Shown: piece by piece, positions 35,249 to 43,998 of the stretch
Layout of the letters: each line of letters opens with the position of its first letter
Numbering within the stretch: position 1 is the first letter of the stretch
Assembly: GCF_000955955.1 (NCBI RefSeq)
Contig: NZ_JYJG01000029.1
Span: 1 to 64,000 of the forward strand
DNA: 64,000 nt
Direction of reading: 5' to 3'
Source: Lentzea aerocolonigenes
GTDB lineage: Bacteria; Actinomycetota; Actinomycetes; Mycobacteriales; Pseudonocardiaceae
Notes under the pieces: generated by a model
Told to the model about the DNA's origin: nothing
Seen by the model: the letters and a program-made list of their open reading frames with translations, nothing else
Databases searched by the model: none
Program-made: the position numbers and the translations under genes

Positions 35249-36955
35249 GTGCGTATCGAGTGCATCCGGGTGACCAACTTCCGGAACCTCGCGGACCTGT
35301 GCGTGGCGATCCAGCCGGGCACTGTCATCGTTGGTGAGAACCGCGCGGGCAAGAGCAATCTGTTGTACGCGTTGCGGCTCGTTCTGGATCCCACACTGTC
35401 ACCGTCCGACCGACACCTCGGGCGAGAGGACTTCTGGGACGGTCTGTCGGACGGCAGCGACGACTGGGATCCCATGGATGCGCGCGAGGTCATCGAGATC
35501 TCCGTGGATCTGGCCGACTTCGAGGACGACAACACCGTGTTGAGCACATTGAGCGATGCGTTGGTGCAGTCGGATCCCCTCCGCGCGCGACTGACCTACC
35601 GGTTCGCACCGCTGGATACCGGTGTCGCCGGGCCGGGAGCGAAGGTCAAATATAGATGGACCATCTTCGGAGGCGACGACGAAGGGAACCAGATCGACGC
35701 CGATCTGCGCGGCTACCTGTACTTCGCGTTTCTCGGTGCGCTGCGCGACGTGGACGCGGACCTCTCCACGTGGCGGCGCTCCCCGTTGCGAGTTCTGCTG
35801 ACGGCTGCAGCCAAAGCTATCGGCGACGACGATCTCAGCCGCGTACGCTCGGCGATGAGAGAGGCGAACGCGCAGCTCAACGATCTGGCGGAGATCAAAC
35901 GGGTCGGCACGAGCATCAGCGACCGCATGATGGAGATCCTCGGTGCGAACCAGGCGCTGGAGACCGAACTGGCTGTAGCGGCGGAGGATCCGCTGAGATT
36001 GATCCGCACCATGAAGCTGTTCGTCGATGGCGCCGCGCGCCGGCATCTGAGCACGACGAGCCTCGGCACCCTGAACGTGCTGTACCTCGCGCTGCTCGAG
36101 CTCGGGCTGGAGGAACGCCTTGCGGAGCAGGACATCGCGCACGTGGTGATGACGATCGAGGAGCCGGAAGCACATCTGCATCCCCACATGCAGAGGCTCG
36201 CGTTCCGGCGGCTGCTGGCTGATCACCGCACGAACCGTTCGATTCTCGTGACTACGCATTCACCTCACATCGCCAGCGTTGCTTCCCCTCGCAGCCTGGT
36301 GGTGCTTCGTGACGCGGGCGGGAGAACTGAAGCGGCTGCGGCTAGCGACGCGGCACTGACCGACGCCGAGTGGGACGACATCGCGCGATACCTCGACGCC
36401 ACCAGAGCGGAACTGGTGTTCGCGCGTCGTGTTCTGCTCGTCGAGGGGTATGCCGAGCAAGCCTTGCTGCCATCGATGGCCGCGGCCGTGGGGATGGACC
36501 TCGACAAGCTCGGCATCACCGTGTGCGTCGTGCACGGCACCCACTTCACGTCGTATGCCCGGTTCTGCGAGGCACTCGGTATCCGGTGGGCGGTGATCAC
36601 GGATGGCGACGGCGACGCGGGACCGGCACGTGCTGGCCGCTTGCTCGCCGCGCTGTCCTTGAACGGAGATCCGGGGGAGCACGGCATCTTCGTCGGAACG
36701 TCCACGTTCGAGTACGACCTGCTGCACGCGCACCCCAGCAACGTCAAACCTTGTTTCGGCACCCTCTGGGAGCTGAGCGCCGATCGGGCGCGGGCCACCA
36801 TGGAGACATGGGTTTCGCAGTGGCCCGAGATCGGAACCTACCTGACCACGATCGACAAGGCGGGTGGCAAGGGACGGTTCGCTCAGCGTCTTGCGTCACA
36901 ACAGATCTGGCCGCCGGACTATGTCCACAGTGCCTTGAGGTACCTGGCGGGATGA
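35249..36955 (+). CDS. gajA: Gabija endonuclease GajA (OLD-family ATPase-Toprim)
   Basis: This 568-aa protein has an ABC-type ATPase (Walker A GENRAGKSN, 29-37; signature-like LSTTSLGTLN, 267-276; Walker B MTIEEPEAHLHP, 301-312; H-loop TTHSPH) followed by a Toprim domain with Glu399 (LLVEG) and Asp452/454/456 (TDGDGD). Length is close to characterised GajA. The GTG at 35249 is chosen because GGAGAAAG lies at the right distance and the product starts MRIECIRVTNFRNL, typical of the family. The stop overlaps gajB by 4 bp. Confidence 0.93.
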   Translation: MRIECIRVTNFRNLADLCVAIQPGTVIVGENRAGKSNLLYALRLVLDPTLSPSDRHLGREDFWDGLSDGSDDWDPMDAREVIEISVDLADFEDDNTVLSTLSDALVQSDPLRARLTYRFAPLDTGVAGPGAKVKYRWTIFGGDDEGNQIDADLRGYLYFAFLGALRDVDADLSTWRRSPLRVLLTAAAKAIGDDDLSRVRSAMREANAQLNDLAEIKRVGTSISDRMMEILGANQALETELAVAAEDPLRLIRTMKLFVDGAARRHLSTTSLGTLNVLYLALLELGLEERLAEQDIAHVVMTIEEPEAHLHPHMQRLAFRRLLADHRTNRSILVTTHSPHIASVASPRSLVVLRDAGGRTEAAAASDAALTDAEWDDIARYLDATRAELVFARRVLLVEGYAEQALLPSMAAAVGMDLDKLGITVCVVHGTHFTSYARFCEALGIRWAVITDGDGDAGPARAGRLLAALSLNGDPGEHGIFVGTSTFEYDLLHAHPSNVKPCFGTLWELSADRARATMETWVSQWPEIGTYLTTIDKAGGKGRFAQRLASQQIWPPDYVHSALRYLAG

Positions 36956-38721
36956 TGGGCCCGCTTACCCAGTCGATCGGGGAGCTGTCGGCGAACGAAC
37001 GCCAGTGGCAAGTGCTGAACCGGCAAGGCCATTGCGTCGTCCATGCCCCGCCGGGCAGCGGCAAGACCAAGTTGCTGGTCACCTGTCTTGCCTACGACCT
37101 GTTCAACAGGATTCCCGAACCTCATGGCGCGGCATGCATCACCTACACCACGGCCGCGGCCGAGGAGTTGCGCAGGCGCTTGGCGTCATTGGGGGTCTCC
37201 GCGCGGCCGACGCTCTTCGTGGGAACGGTGCACAGCTTCGCCATCAACCGGATCATCGGCCCCTTTGCCGCCCTGCTCGGCAAGCCCGAGCTGGTCAAGG
37301 CGTCGATCGCGAGCGACGAGCAGCAGGAGGAGGCCTACCGGCTCGCGGTCGGCTCGCGGTTCGGATCGTCGTGCAACTGGAAGGAGAAGCGCAAGCAGAT
37401 CGAGTTCCACCGGCGTCGCCTGTCCACTGTGGAGGAATGGAACCGCGGCGGAGAAGGACTTCTGGAGGCCTGCTCGAGCTACGAGTCGTTGCTGCGCGGT
37501 GACGGGCTGATTGACTTCGAGGGGGCGGTGGCTGCCGCCGTGGATCTCGTCGAACAGCACGAGGTTGTGCGGCGGGTGCTCTCGGCGCGATATCGTCGCC
37601 TGTACGTTGACGAGTACCAGGACCTCGCGCCGGGGCTCGATCGACTGGTGCGAGCTCTCTGTCTTCGGCCCGACTCGGACGTCGAGCTACTGGCCGTCGG
37701 GGACCCAGGGCAGGCGATCTTCAGCTGGAACGGCGCGCGGCCGGAGCTGATCAGCGAACTGAGCTCGCTTCCCGGTGTGAGCGCCGTGCACCTGGAGCAC
37801 AACTACCGGTGTGGCGAGGAGATCATCCGGGTGTCGACGCGGGTCGAGCGCGTCGGGCGGAAGGTCACGGCCGTCCGCGGTGGCGGCGAGGTGCTGGCTG
37901 TCTTCTGCCCTGCGGGCTTCACCGAGCAGTGCCGCCAAGCCGCTGCTGCGGTCGGACTGGCGCACAGGCGCGGGGTGCCGCTGCACGAGATCGCGGTGAT
38001 CTGTTCGATGAACGCTCAGTGCCGCGAGGTCGCGGAGGTGTTCCGCGGTGCCGGCCTGGCCGTTGCCGTGCCAGGAGTCGAGTACCCGCGTGCTCCGGTC
38101 ACGTTGTTCGTCGAGTCGTGTGCGGCGTGGGCGATGCTCGGGCGTGAGCAGAGTGGCCACCGGCTCGGCGCCATCCACCGGCGATGGCGGAGGTTGCTCG
38201 GTCCGACGTGGACACGCGACACGGACGTGCGGTTGACCGAGCTGTTGGTCGGTTACCGCGACAAACCCGTCACCTACGCCCGCAGGATGCTCGCGGACCT
38301 CCTCGGCATGGGGCTGCGTCGAGCCATGGCACGCCCTGCCCAGTCCGACAACGCCAATGCGCTGGACCGGATGCAGCACGCGGTGGAACTCGGAGCGTTG
38401 GCGGACGCGACTGTCGTGGATCTGGCCAGCCGGGCTATGAGGCGCGACCGGGTGAACGTCACGACCATGTCGTCCAGCAAGGGGCTGGAGTTCGAGGTCG
38501 TATTGCTCCTCGGCGCGGACGAGGGGCTGATGCCCTACTGGAGTTCGGCCAACGATCCGGCCAAGCTTGAAGAGGATCGCAGGAAGTTCTACGTCTCGGT
38601 CACGCGTGCGCGCAGCACCGTGAAGATTTTCTACTCGCGTTCGGTGGCCACCTCCGCCGGGCGGGCAAAGCCCGCTGAGCCGAGCCGGTTCCTCTACGAG
38701 ATAGGCCTGCTGCACCGCTAA
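36952..38721 (+). CDS. gajB: Gabija helicase GajB (UvrD-like)
   Basis: This 589-aa SF1 helicase has Walker A HAPPGSGKT (31-39), motif Ia ITYTTAAAEEL, GTVHSF, Walker B YVDEYQDL (218-225), GDPGQAIFSWNG and the late VNVTTMSSSKGLEF and FYVSVTRAR motifs, so it is complete. It forms the GajAB complex, in which helicase products or nucleotide depletion activate GajA. The start ATG overlaps the gajA stop (ATGA). It is about 95 residues longer than the best-known GajB. Confidence 0.92.
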   Translation: MMGPLTQSIGELSANERQWQVLNRQGHCVVHAPPGSGKTKLLVTCLAYDLFNRIPEPHGAACITYTTAAAEELRRRLASLGVSARPTLFVGTVHSFAINRIIGPFAALLGKPELVKASIASDEQQEEAYRLAVGSRFGSSCNWKEKRKQIEFHRRRLSTVEEWNRGGEGLLEACSSYESLLRGDGLIDFEGAVAAAVDLVEQHEVVRRVLSARYRRLYVDEYQDLAPGLDRLVRALCLRPDSDVELLAVGDPGQAIFSWNGARPELISELSSLPGVSAVHLEHNYRCGEEIIRVSTRVERVGRKVTAVRGGGEVLAVFCPAGFTEQCRQAAAAVGLAHRRGVPLHEIAVICSMNAQCREVAEVFRGAGLAVAVPGVEYPRAPVTLFVESCAAWAMLGREQSGHRLGAIHRRWRRLLGPTWTRDTDVRLTELLVGYRDKPVTYARRMLADLLGMGLRRAMARPAQSDNANALDRMQHAVELGALADATVVDLASRAMRRDRVNVTTMSSSKGLEFEVVLLLGADEGLMPYWSSANDPAKLEEDRRKFYVSVTRARSTVKIFYSRSVATSAGRAKPAEPSRFLYEIGLLHR

Positions 38722-38912
38722 CGGCATGGTCGTGAAACGCGGCGTCGTTCGAGCGGGCGGCAAGTGTCGTTTGTGATGTGCAGCGCCGCTACACGAGGGT
38801 GAGGTGCTGCGGTACTGAGCCGCCGCGTGTTCGATGCTTCGGCGTGCCGTGGCCACTATCCGCTCGTAACCGCCTGTGGACAGGCAGAATATTTCTGCGT
38901 ATCTTTTCCGGC

Positions 38913-40007
38913 ATGACGGCTCACCTCGTGACCGGAGACGGCAACCCCGAACTCCTGGTCGCCGCGCGTGAAGCACTCGGATGGACCCAGAAACAGCTCG
39001 CCGAACAGCTGACCCTCCTGTCCAAAGCTGATCCCGAGATCAGCCAAGGCTACGTCTCCAGAGTGGAAAAGGGCTCGCTGTCGGTCTCCGGCGACCGTCT
39101 CGAGCTGTTCAGCGCGGCGCTGGAGGTGACCCCGGACTTCCTGGCCGGCGAGGGGAAGCTGTGGTCACTCGGCGACGGGTGCGTCTACCACCGCAACCGC
39201 AAGTCGACGAAGGCCTCGACCCTGCGCGCGCTGCACGCGCAGGTCAACCTCCTACGTCTTTTCCTGCGCAGGCTTGCGGCTGGCTCTACCGTGACCTTGC
39301 GGGAGTTCAATCTTGTGCCGATGCAGGTCGGGGGTCTGGATGGCCCTGAGGATGCGGCCCGAGCGCTCCGTCGTGAGCTCGAACTCCCCGAGGGGCCGAT
39401 CGAATCCGTGACCGAGGTGGCGGAACGGGTCGGCGCGCTGGTGGTGCCGATGTCGCTGGGAGGGCGAGAGGTGGACGCGACCAGCCTGCACCCGCCCGGT
39501 GAGGCCCCGGTGTTCGTGATCAACACGGATGCTCCGGCCGACCGCCAGCGGTTCACGCAGGCGCACGAGCTGGGACACATCGCGTGTGCGCCCGCGCTCG
39601 ATCTCGACGCCGAGGAGATGGCGCAGGCCTTCGCGAGCGAGTTCCTCGCTCCCGCCGCACAGGTGCGACCCGACCTCCAGGCGGCTCCGATCACCCCGGC
39701 ACGGCTCCTGCAGCTCAAGGCACGGTGGCGGATCTCCGCCGCGGCACTATTGCGGAGGGCTCTCGACCTCGGCGTGGTCACGGACTCGCGCTACCGCACG
39801 CTCAACACGCAGATGTCCGCCTTGGGCTGGAAGACGGCAGAACCCGAGCCGCTTCCGCACGAGGCCGCGACGGCTGTACCCACCTTGCTGAGGGCTGCGG
39901 TCGACGCCGCAGGTGGAGTCGAGGCCGCCGCGGCCCTGGCTGGTACGACGGTCGTCAAGTTGCGCGCGATGCTGGGCGATCAGCTTCTGGGGGTTCTCGA
40001 TGACTGA
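38913..40007 (+). CDS. XRE-HTH plus ImmA/IrrE-type metallopeptidase
   Basis: This 364-aa protein has an XRE helix-turn-helix (about 10-75: LGWTQKQLAEQL, GYVSRVEKGSLSV) and a zinc-peptidase domain with HELGH at 218-222 preceded by RQRFTQA. Such proteins cleave repressors in response to damage or invasion and often control mobile elements or toxin modules. The ATG at 38913 gives a full HTH. The end overlaps the following TGT-like gene by 8 bp, so the two are coupled. Confidence 0.9.
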   Translation: MTAHLVTGDGNPELLVAAREALGWTQKQLAEQLTLLSKADPEISQGYVSRVEKGSLSVSGDRLELFSAALEVTPDFLAGEGKLWSLGDGCVYHRNRKSTKASTLRALHAQVNLLRLFLRRLAAGSTVTLREFNLVPMQVGGLDGPEDAARALRRELELPEGPIESVTEVAERVGALVVPMSLGGREVDATSLHPPGEAPVFVINTDAPADRQRFTQAHELGHIACAPALDLDAEEMAQAFASEFLAPAAQVRPDLQAAPITPARLLQLKARWRISAAALLRRALDLGVVTDSRYRTLNTQMSALGWKTAEPEPLPHEAATAVPTLLRAAVDAAGGVEAAAALAGTTVVKLRAMLGDQLLGVLDD

Positions 40008-41187
40008 CCTGGAAGGCATCAGCACCTCGCCGAGCGATGACGCGCGGGGAGCGCTGGCGCAACTCGCTGACCGTCCCGCGCCACAACGCCCAGCAGGCAG
40101 CGTCGGCGTCCTGCTCAACCGCATGTTGGTCTACGCGCGCCCGAACCAGGTGCCGAACATCGAGCCGCACGTCAGCTTGGCCCGCAGCGGATTCGTCCTC
40201 GCGGGCGCGAACACGAACGGCCGCATGAGGTTGCTCGAAGACTCGGGCTACAACGGCATCGTGCTCGTGGACCCGGCCGCCTACGAGAAGCACCTCGCCA
40301 CTCCTGACGCGCCGTTCTGGTCGCCCGAGGACCAGCTCCTGCCCATGACGCTGGAAGACATGCTCAACCAGCAGCTGATGGCCGGGGCCAGCGCGGCGAT
40401 CACGCCGACCAAGTTCGTGCAGGCGGGTGACACCGACTCGCTGAGGGCAGCGGCCCGCCAGGTGAAGGAACTGGGGCGCAACGACGTCATTTTCGCGGCA
40501 CCGCTTGATGTCTCGTTGCTCGACCGCAGGCACATCCGCCAGGTGACGACGATTCTCGCCGACGTGGGGTGCCCGATCGGTCTGGTGCTGGGCAAGCAGC
40601 TGGACCCACTGAAGCAGGCGGCGAACCGGATTATCCAGAACCTGCGGATGCTCGCGGCCTCAGTCGAGCTCTTTCCCATGCGGACCGACTTCAACGCGTT
40701 CGATCTTGTGGCGCACGGGGCGTTCGCGGGGGCGATCGGCACTGGCGGCGCGGTTCGCCACACCGTCGAGCCGCCGAACCCGTCGAAGGCGATCATGCTC
40801 GATCCCTCGCCGAGCGTGCTGATCCCGGAGCTGATGTGCTGGTGGAAGGGCAGCAAGCTGATGAAGATCTTCGGTGCCCGGCAGAACCTGGTGCCGATAT
40901 GTCCCTGCGCGGTGTGCGGCGGAAGGCGGCTGTCCCGCTTCCAGCGGAGGACCGACTCGAACGAGGCGATGGCGCATGCGGTGGCCACATGGTCGCAGTA
41001 CGCCGCTGACATGCTCGACGCGCCAACAATGCGGCTGCGCGCGCAGTACTGGCAGAACATCTGCCGCAACGCGGTCGGCTACCACGAGATGTTCACCAAG
41101 CAGCTCCGGCGGGCGAAGCCGATCAAACCCCAGGAGTCGCTCAAGGTGTGGGCGAACCTGCCGTTGTGGCTGACCGATCAGACCTGA
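40000..41187 (+). CDS. tRNA-guanine-transglycosylase-like TIM-barrel protein (DpdA-like?)
   Basis: This 395-aa protein has an alpha/beta-barrel pattern (DVIFAAPLDVS, IGLVLGKQLDPLKQ, AFAGAIGTGG) and a Cys301-x-Cys303-x2-Cys306 cluster with His326 twenty residues later, matching the TGT zinc site (CxCxxC-x~20-H). TGT relatives exchange guanine for 7-deazaguanine in tRNA; the DpdA branch does so in DNA. No preQ0 synthesis gene is nearby. Coupling to an XRE/ImmA-IrrE regulator is unusual. The homology is my reading of motifs and needs a profile search. Confidence 0.55.
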   Translation: MTDLEGISTSPSDDARGALAQLADRPAPQRPAGSVGVLLNRMLVYARPNQVPNIEPHVSLARSGFVLAGANTNGRMRLLEDSGYNGIVLVDPAAYEKHLATPDAPFWSPEDQLLPMTLEDMLNQQLMAGASAAITPTKFVQAGDTDSLRAAARQVKELGRNDVIFAAPLDVSLLDRRHIRQVTTILADVGCPIGLVLGKQLDPLKQAANRIIQNLRMLAASVELFPMRTDFNAFDLVAHGAFAGAIGTGGAVRHTVEPPNPSKAIMLDPSPSVLIPELMCWWKGSKLMKIFGARQNLVPICPCAVCGGRRLSRFQRRTDSNEAMAHAVATWSQYAADMLDAPTMRLRAQYWQNICRNAVGYHEMFTKQLRRAKPIKPQESLKVWANLPLWLTDQT

Positions 41188-41807
41188 TCGACCGTGTGTC
41201 GGTAGACCTGCTCGCAGAACCACCACCACCCGGTCGTAGGTTGCCAGTCGGCCAGGGGCTCCGGTTCGAGCACCATCGTCGGTGCTGCCCGCGGACCAAC
41301 CGCCACGCCGACGCCATACCAGGACGCCTCGGCCAGCGCTTCCTCCGAGTTCGAGGGCACTTCCGGCACGACGAACATCCGCGGGATGTAGGACGCGAAC
41401 TCTGAAGCGCGTTCCAGACCGTCACGCCATTTCGACGCGTACACCACCGCGAGAACTGGCGTGACGGCTGGCGAAGTCAGACGGGTGACCGAGGCACTGT
41501 CGATCTGCACGACGCCGGCAGGGGCTCGCTGAAGCACGCGAAGAACTGCTGAGCTCAGCGACGACCTAGGTACCGCGATCTCGTGGGGGAGGTCCAGCAG
41601 TACGTCGAGCAACTCCATCGAGTTGATGTCCGCCAAGCCAGAGCGGCGCCGCCGCTCGTGCTCGGCCTCGTCACGGCGATGGACGACGGTCGCAGTCGTT
41701 CCGAAGATCCGCACCCGCGCCGAATGCGCGTCCTGCAGGTTGAGCGCCGTGCCCGATTTCACCTGCACCGTGTTCGCCAGCGGAGACGTCATCGCGACAG
41801 GCTCCAT
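41178..41807 (-). CDS. Hypothetical protein convergent with the TGT-like gene
   Basis: This 209-aa soluble protein is one I do not recognise. Its 3' end overlaps the TGT-like gene by 10 bp in convergent orientation. The middle has alternating strand/helix features (ALRVLQRAP-type spacing, PVLAVVYASKWRDGLE, RMFVVPEV) and a Trp-rich C-terminus (GWWWFCEQVYRH). No catalytic motif is clear. The codon pattern and lack of a longer competing frame favour a real gene. Confidence 0.55.
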   Translation of the reverse strand: MEPVAMTSPLANTVQVKSGTALNLQDAHSARVRIFGTTATVVHRRDEAEHERRRRSGLADINSMELLDVLLDLPHEIAVPRSSLSSAVLRVLQRAPAGVVQIDSASVTRLTSPAVTPVLAVVYASKWRDGLERASEFASYIPRMFVVPEVPSNSEEALAEASWYGVGVAVGPRAAPTMVLEPEPLADWQPTTGWWWFCEQVYRHTVDQV

Positions 41808-42073
41808 GCAGCGAGGGTGAGGTGGGGGGCGGTTCGCACGGCGTGATCCTTCCTCATCGGCTACGGCCTCGCCCGCTCAGGGGACGGAATGCTCTATGAC
41901 CTGGGTCGTACGACGTAATCGAACACCCGTTCGAAGAGAGTTGCAATACGTCGTCAGGCGCACTCGCCGGATGCCAGTCGCAACCAGATCGTCCAGACGC
42001 TCCCACGGCGCCTTTCGGGGCCTGGGCTCGGTTTGGGTGACCGCCGTCAGCGCAACGACCTGCTGGGGCGTAG

Positions 42074-42343
42074 CTAGTTGATGAGGCTGTAGGTGCCGTC
42101 CTCATTGCGTTCGAAGTACGCGGTATATCCGCCGGGATTGCCTCGACGGTGCTTCGGCAGGAACACCCCGTAGGTTTGCTCAGCCCAGCCGGGGCAAGCT
42201 GCGCGGACGTCTGCGGGCCGGAATCGCGCGGGCAGGTCGCCTCGTCGGGCGGCGCTGCGGATGTCGTTCATGAGGCGGCTCATGATTCTTACCTGCTGCT
42301 TCGTCGACGGAGTTCGCTGTCGCGTTCGTCGTGGCGTAGCCAT
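42074..42343 (-). CDS. Small conserved-type basic protein
   Basis: This 89-aa protein has an Arg/Lys-rich N-terminus (MATPRRTRQR) and a compact C-terminal domain with ADVRAACPGWAEQTYGVFL and GNPGGYTAYFERN. The pattern suggests a winged-helix-like DNA-binding unit of the kind found beside restriction or defence genes. It is divergent from the 504-aa gene with a 140-bp gap. Function is unknown. Confidence 0.6.
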   Translation of the reverse strand: MATPRRTRQRTPSTKQQVRIMSRLMNDIRSAARRGDLPARFRPADVRAACPGWAEQTYGVFLPKHRRGNPGGYTAYFERNEDGTYSLIN

Positions 42344-42369
42344 GTCGCCGTACGCAGTCACGCTTCTGT

Positions 42370-42940
42370 AGACGTTTGATCGCGCCGGTGGTGGCAAGGC
42401 GTTACTGGAGATCTGAAACGAAGGGGCACTGACGCGCGAGATCATGGTGTGGCCATGTTTGAACACTGCCGAGGGATGAGCTGGTGACGGCACTTCGAGT
42501 CGAAGTCGCCGAACCCGCGTGGTGCGAACCGGGACTCGAGTCGCGGAGTGGCCGGTACCCGCTCGCGGTCGAAGCGCCGGTGATGGCGATGGTGGACACG
42601 CTGGTGCCTGGCGTTTCGACCCTGACCCGGCTGGCGCGGTTCTACTCGCTGTACTGGGCGCTGGCGGCACATGCTGATGACAGCGGGCTCGATGCCACTG
42701 AATGCCGAACAGTGCTGCGCCGGGCCGAGGTCGGGTTGGCGTGGGTGTCTCTGGAGCACGACCAACCGCCTCTCGCTCACGGTGCAGATCGGGTCAAGTC
42801 GTTGCGGGACAAGGGCAGAGTTGAGGCGATGGCGGAGGTCGGCAGGGGCTCGTACTCGCCGCGACTGTGGGGGTTCTGGTCGCAGTACGGCGGGCCGAGC
42901 GTCACGATGGGAACGGTCCGGCTCAACGGCGGAGCGTTGA
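42370..42940 (+). repeat. Segment duplicated (diverged) at 62.7-63.3 kb
   Basis: The upstream region and first ~150 codons of the 504-aa gene match 62712-63290, including a shared leader (GTTACTGGAG, TGAAACGAA and GCGCGA blocks before the GTG start). The second copy carries frameshifts. Confidence 0.8.
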
Positions 42941-43998
42941 GTACCGGCAGGCACATCTGTCCCGAACCGGTGCGGCGGATGTATCAGCCGTTGTTCGACC
43001 TAGTCTCTCGGCGACCGTTTGCCGCGAGCGATGTCGCGAAGTTCGGAGCGCTGGCGCTGGACGTACCGGCGACGGCGGATCTCGAGCCATTGAGCGAGCT
43101 GTTCACGGCGATGCGCCGTCACCGCGGGGAGCAGGACGAGTGGAACGGAGACGACCGCACCCGCCGTTCCACGCTGCGGGTACTGGCGAGATCTGTCCAA
43201 CTCCACTCCGACGCCCCGGACTGGACGAGTGCGATGAGGACGTGCGTCGCTTACGGGGCCACTGTCGAAACGGACCCGTTGCTACGCACCGAGGAGCGTG
43301 CGCACGCTTGGCGTGGAGTGTTGCTCAGACGCTTGTCGGTGGGTGCGTGGCGCCGCTTGTGGGCTGAGTTGGTCGACGTCGTGATATCCGCGGCGGGTTC
43401 GGCCACCCGCGCTGACCTGCACGACTGGATCAGTGGTGAGGTGCCGTCGATGACGGTGCGCCACTTCCTGCGTGGATGTCCATCCACAATGGATGGAGAC
43501 GGCCATCCCCTGCCCGCGGAGGAACAGGTTGAACAGGAGGGGACGGGCGGGGTCGAGATCGATCTGGCAGTGCTGCTGCTCGGAGCGCGACGGCTGGACC
43601 AGTTGACCGGCAAGAGCCTGTCGGCGTTCCTGGGCCGTCGGTCACAGGGACGCGGGCAGTTTCTCGACCCCAGCTGGGTCGGCCATCGCCAGCGCGAACA
43701 CGAGGATCGCCCGCTGGGAGAGCTGGCTCGTGCGTTCGTCGATGACATGCTCGCGCAGTCTCGCCGCGTCTCGCTGCGCAAGCTCCAAGTCGACGAGCGG
43801 GGGAGCATGACGCTGTTCACGAAGCTGCACGAACGGAACGGCCGCTACTTCGCTGATGTGCCCGAGGGCGCGGGGAACGTGGGCCTGCGGCTCGCGCAGC
43901 TAGGGACCATGTCGCACCAGTTGGGCTTGTTCGGCGGTAGCACGCCGAGCTCCGGTGTCACAGCGCTGGGCACTGCGTTGCTGGAGCTGCCCACATGA
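42484..43998 (+). CDS. Unknown protein paired with a PLD-like protein
   Basis: This 504-aa protein is mainly helical and I cannot place it in a named family with certainty; it resembles uncharacterised proteins (possibly DUF6361) found next to phospholipase-D-like genes. Conserved-looking blocks include YPLAVEAPVMAMVDTLVPG, YSPRLWGFWSQYGGPS and LGARRLDQLTGKSL. The GTG at 42484 follows GAGGGATGAGCTG. Its stop overlaps the PLD gene start by 4 bp, so they are obligate partners. A decayed copy of its 5' third lies at 62.8 kb. Confidence 0.75.
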   Translation: MTALRVEVAEPAWCEPGLESRSGRYPLAVEAPVMAMVDTLVPGVSTLTRLARFYSLYWALAAHADDSGLDATECRTVLRRAEVGLAWVSLEHDQPPLAHGADRVKSLRDKGRVEAMAEVGRGSYSPRLWGFWSQYGGPSVTMGTVRLNGGALSTGRHICPEPVRRMYQPLFDLVSRRPFAASDVAKFGALALDVPATADLEPLSELFTAMRRHRGEQDEWNGDDRTRRSTLRVLARSVQLHSDAPDWTSAMRTCVAYGATVETDPLLRTEERAHAWRGVLLRRLSVGAWRRLWAELVDVVISAAGSATRADLHDWISGEVPSMTVRHFLRGCPSTMDGDGHPLPAEEQVEQEGTGGVEIDLAVLLLGARRLDQLTGKSLSAFLGRRSQGRGQFLDPSWVGHRQREHEDRPLGELARAFVDDMLAQSRRVSLRKLQVDERGSMTLFTKLHERNGRYFADVPEGAGNVGLRLAQLGTMSHQLGLFGGSTPSSGVTALGTALLELPT

